Source: Pelosinus baikalensis (GTDB taxonomy: Bacteria > Bacillota > Negativicutes > DSM-13327). From it: a stretch of DNA of 64,000 nucleotides. The first letter of the stretch is position 1. The number at the start of each line of letters is the position of its first letter. The stretch covers positions 81,285-145,284 of the forward strand of contig NZ_JAJHJB010000008.1 in the NCBI RefSeq assembly GCF_020819555.1, in the 5' to 3' direction. The notes beneath the pieces are model-generated. The model did not search any database and was not told the DNA's origin. It was given only the letters and a program-made list of their open reading frames with translations. This document shows positions 61,759 to 64,000 of the stretch, piece after piece. The position numbers were made by a program, and so were the translations under genes.

Positions 61759-61913
61759 TCCTGGCTCGACCAGCTATCCTTAGATGCAATTTTCCTACAT
61801 CATTATGGATTAAATTACAAAATATCTCATATTAATAATAGTATACTATCCTGCCTTACTTTTCTATAGTTCCCTTATTAAGGTTTCTCTCTCTTTTGTT
61901 AATTTAGGCTCGC

Positions 61914-61946
61914 AAAAAAACTCTGCCCTATAGGCAGAGTTTTTTA
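61914..61946. terminator. bidirectional terminator
   Basis: AAAAAACTCTGCC, loop CTAT, AGGCAGAGTTTTTT. It closes the chemoreceptor gene at 61964-63661. Confidence 0.9.
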
Positions 61947-61963
61947 GTATTACCTTAATTTCG

Positions 61964-63661
61964 TTATACTTTAAATTTCTTTACAATCTCCATCATTTGA
62001 GTTGCTAACTGAGCTAATTTGGCTGCATTCGTATCTATCTCATGCATACCGGCCGTCTGCTCTTCAGCCGAAGCTGCGACGACTTCAGAACTTGCTGAGG
62101 TAGCATGGGCAACTGTCGTAATATTTTCTACACTGGCCACGACTGTCTGGATACCCAGGGAAGTCTCATGCATTGAAGCGGCCACATGTTCAATCTCATT
62201 TTTTACCATTTCCATTTTCTCTATAATTACATCAAAACCCTTTTGCGTTGCAATGGTAGAACTTTTTCCCTTGTCAACTTCCTGATTTGCTTTCTTTACA
62301 GTAGAAACGGCAAAGTTAATGTCATTTCCCATATTATCAATAATCTTAGCAATCTCATCCGTTGCGCTAGCACTTTGCTCCGCCAGCTTTCGCACTTCTT
62401 CAGCCACAACGGCAAAACCACGGCCAGCTTCCCCTGCACGCGCCGCCTCGATAGCAGCATTTAATGCTAAAAGATTGGTTTGGGCGGCAATACTGTTAAT
62501 TAAATCTACAATTCCCTTTATCTTTACCGATCCTTGATCCAAATTTGTAGTAACAGTCGTAATCTGATTCATGGAAGAGGTAATCGACTCATTTTGCGTA
62601 ACCGTTTGTGCCAGCAGCTCCATTGCCTTCGCGGCTTCTACTACGGCATTTTGCGCATTGTTATTGGCTTCCGCGGTACTAGCATTAATTTCTTCTGAGC
62701 TTGCTGAGATTTCTTCCATCGTAGCAGAAATATTACTAATATTATCTGCATTCTGAGAAGATCCAGCAGCAATGTTGGTTACACTTTCGGCTACGGTTTC
62801 TACTGCTTTTAATTGTTCACTCACGGAATCACTTAATTCGATGCTCGTCGAGCTTAGTACCTGGCTGCTGTTGGTAAGCTGGGAAACGAAACCTTTAAGA
62901 GATTTTTTCATCTCAATGACGATATATCCCATATCACCAATTTCATCATTACGTGTAGGATAAACGTCTTTCCCTGTAAGATTCAGATTTCCTACCTCAG
63001 CTAATTCGTTATTGATATTTTTAAGGCGACTCGCCAAGTTTCTACTGTACCAGACACCCATACAGACCACGATACAGGCTATAACAATACTATAAATAAG
63101 AGTATTCCTACCAGTAGCTGTTGCATCCTGCAGTACAGCATCTGCTCTTTCACTTATGTATTTTTGTTGTCGTACATCTAACTTACGAAATTGGTCATCA
63201 ATATCTTTTACTAAATTTCGTCCTTGGGTTGTGAGCTGCGTTAAATTCGGAGCATTTGCCTTCTTTGCAGCAATAACTTTATCACCTAACACTACATAAT
63301 CACTTACTAATTTCGCCAGCAGGATTCCATCCTCTTTTGTTTCAGCCATCTTGGAAGTATCACTATATTCTTTGGCCAATTCACTACTCTTCTTAATTTT
63401 CTCACGATATCCCTGTTCATAAACTGCACCATCAGGGTAAAAGAGAAAACCTCTCATATCAAGTAATGCTCCCGTAAATTCTAAGTGACCTGTTTTTACA
63501 AGATTAGCGCTTACTACATTGTGCTTTACCAACTCCTCGGTGGCCTGACCGCTTGATATAAGCTTATACACCGTAAAACCCAATACAGATACTAATAAAA
63601 ATATAACGAGAATGAACATACAGGTAAGTTGTAATACGATTGGCAGCCTTTTCTTTTCCAT
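61964..63661 (-). CDS. methyl-accepting chemotaxis protein with four-helix sensor
   Basis: A 565-residue chemoreceptor: helix 1 (about 9-31), a four-helix-bundle extracytoplasmic domain (35-185, 4HB_MCP type), helix 2 (185-207), HAMP (208-262) and a signalling domain with LALNAAIEAARAGEAGRGFAVVAEEVRKLAEQSA. It ends VKKFKV like the other receptor in this window. Ligand unknown. Monocistronic with its own terminator. Confidence 0.93.
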   Translation of the reverse strand: MEKKRLPIVLQLTCMFILVIFLLVSVLGFTVYKLISSGQATEELVKHNVVSANLVKTGHLEFTGALLDMRGFLFYPDGAVYEQGYREKIKKSSELAKEYSDTSKMAETKEDGILLAKLVSDYVVLGDKVIAAKKANAPNLTQLTTQGRNLVKDIDDQFRKLDVRQQKYISERADAVLQDATATGRNTLIYSIVIACIVVCMGVWYSRNLASRLKNINNELAEVGNLNLTGKDVYPTRNDEIGDMGYIVIEMKKSLKGFVSQLTNSSQVLSSTSIELSDSVSEQLKAVETVAESVTNIAAGSSQNADNISNISATMEEISASSEEINASTAEANNNAQNAVVEAAKAMELLAQTVTQNESITSSMNQITTVTTNLDQGSVKIKGIVDLINSIAAQTNLLALNAAIEAARAGEAGRGFAVVAEEVRKLAEQSASATDEIAKIIDNMGNDINFAVSTVKKANQEVDKGKSSTIATQKGFDVIIEKMEMVKNEIEHVAASMHETSLGIQTVVASVENITTVAHATSASSEVVAASAEEQTAGMHEIDTNAAKLAQLATQMMEIVKKFKV

Positions 63662-63829
63662 TTCTCTTCCTCCATTTAGATAAAAGTTCGAAAACTCTCT
63701 CTATTCTCTCTTTTCCAAATTTACCTATACTAATATATTCTATGTAAAATTACATAATCCTCCAAATATTACATGAATTGTTCGTAACATTTTATCTAAT
63801 TTGTCGGATTCCATTAGAATAAATAAGAA

Positions 63830-63856
63830 AACCTCACGTTTTATCAACGTGAGGTT
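63830..63856 (-). terminator. terminator of the tRNA cluster
   Basis: AACCTCACGTT/AACGTGAGGTT with a five-base loop; TTCTTATTT follows on the minus strand, just after tRNA-Val. Confidence 0.85.
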
Positions 63857-63866
63857 AGTTTACAAT

Positions 63867-63942
<76 letters not shown>

Positions 63943-63946
63943 GAAT

Positions 63947-64000
63947 TGGTGACCCGTGGGGGAATCGAACCCCCGTTATCGCCGTGAAAGGGCGGTGTCT
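63947..64000 (-). tRNA. tRNA-Glu (UUC), partial
   Basis: The 3' 54 bases of a tRNA with anticodon loop CUUUCAC (anticodon UUC) and T loop TTCGATT, ending CCA. The 5' part lies beyond the window edge. Spacing to tRNA-Val is four bases. Confidence 0.93.

Overview
The window looks like chromosomal DNA of an anaerobic, low-GC, didermic Firmicute. Sporomusaceae (Pelosinus/Sporomusa type) is my best guess. The reasons are gene style and content: coenzyme-B12 ethanolamine ammonia-lyase with EutVW-type ANTAR antitermination, chemoreceptors, a c-di-GMP riboswitch, a T-box thrS and many TTG/GTG starts. The placement is an inference; no rRNA or marker gene settles it.

Layout. 1-9 kb: an SGNH hydrolase, then a minus-strand operon of AfuA-type binding protein, ABC ATPase, fused double permease, YesM-type kinase, YesN-type regulator and HAD phosphatase, which reads as sensing and import of a phosphorylated organic compound. 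9-16.5 kb: eutVW, ethanolamine permease and eutABC, with three leader or intercistronic terminators overlapped by ANTAR-like hairpins. 16.7-21.4 kb: an orphan TctC binding protein, a CBO0543-type membrane protein, a MarR/MFS pair with a palindromic operator, a panE remnant and a tiny zinc-ribbon gene. 21.9-25.8 kb: one 1269-residue protein fusing a NodU/CmcH-type carbamoyltransferase to a HemK-like methyltransferase. 26-31 kb: a PAS sensor kinase, MFS exporter, CBO0543 paralogue broken by one TGA, and a YkuD transpeptidase. 31.5-33.3 kb: an orphan phage lysis cassette. 33.6-38.4 kb: a beta-keto-acid cleavage enzyme, class III aminotransferase, LysR regulator and dicarboxylate/amino-acid symporter.

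38.7-56.8 kb is an accretion zone at a tRNA-Gly gene. The intact tRNA is at 56680-56754, and 3'-half copies lie at 53827, 50445 and (degraded) 38755. The two right-hand intervals (about 3.4 and 2.9 kb) share both terminal arms, including TTGCCTTCCT arm repeats, lack any recombinase, and each carry a duplicate-type housekeeping gene (a SecA homologue; a T-box-controlled threonyl-tRNA synthetase). I regard these as a family of integrase-less mini-islands and as the most interesting find. The left interval holds a GC-rich SBBP-repeat protein with an assembly gap, a toxin-antitoxin pair, an MBL hydrolase, a MocR/EamA pair, a tautomerase, a short RadC, an IS605-like right-end remnant, a second orphan TctC and an IS66 remnant.

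56.9-64 kb is a signalling block: a chemoreceptor and GGDEF protein downstream of a c-di-GMP-I riboswitch, a frameshifted PAS/PucR-type regulator, a second chemoreceptor, then tRNA-Val and tRNA-Glu.
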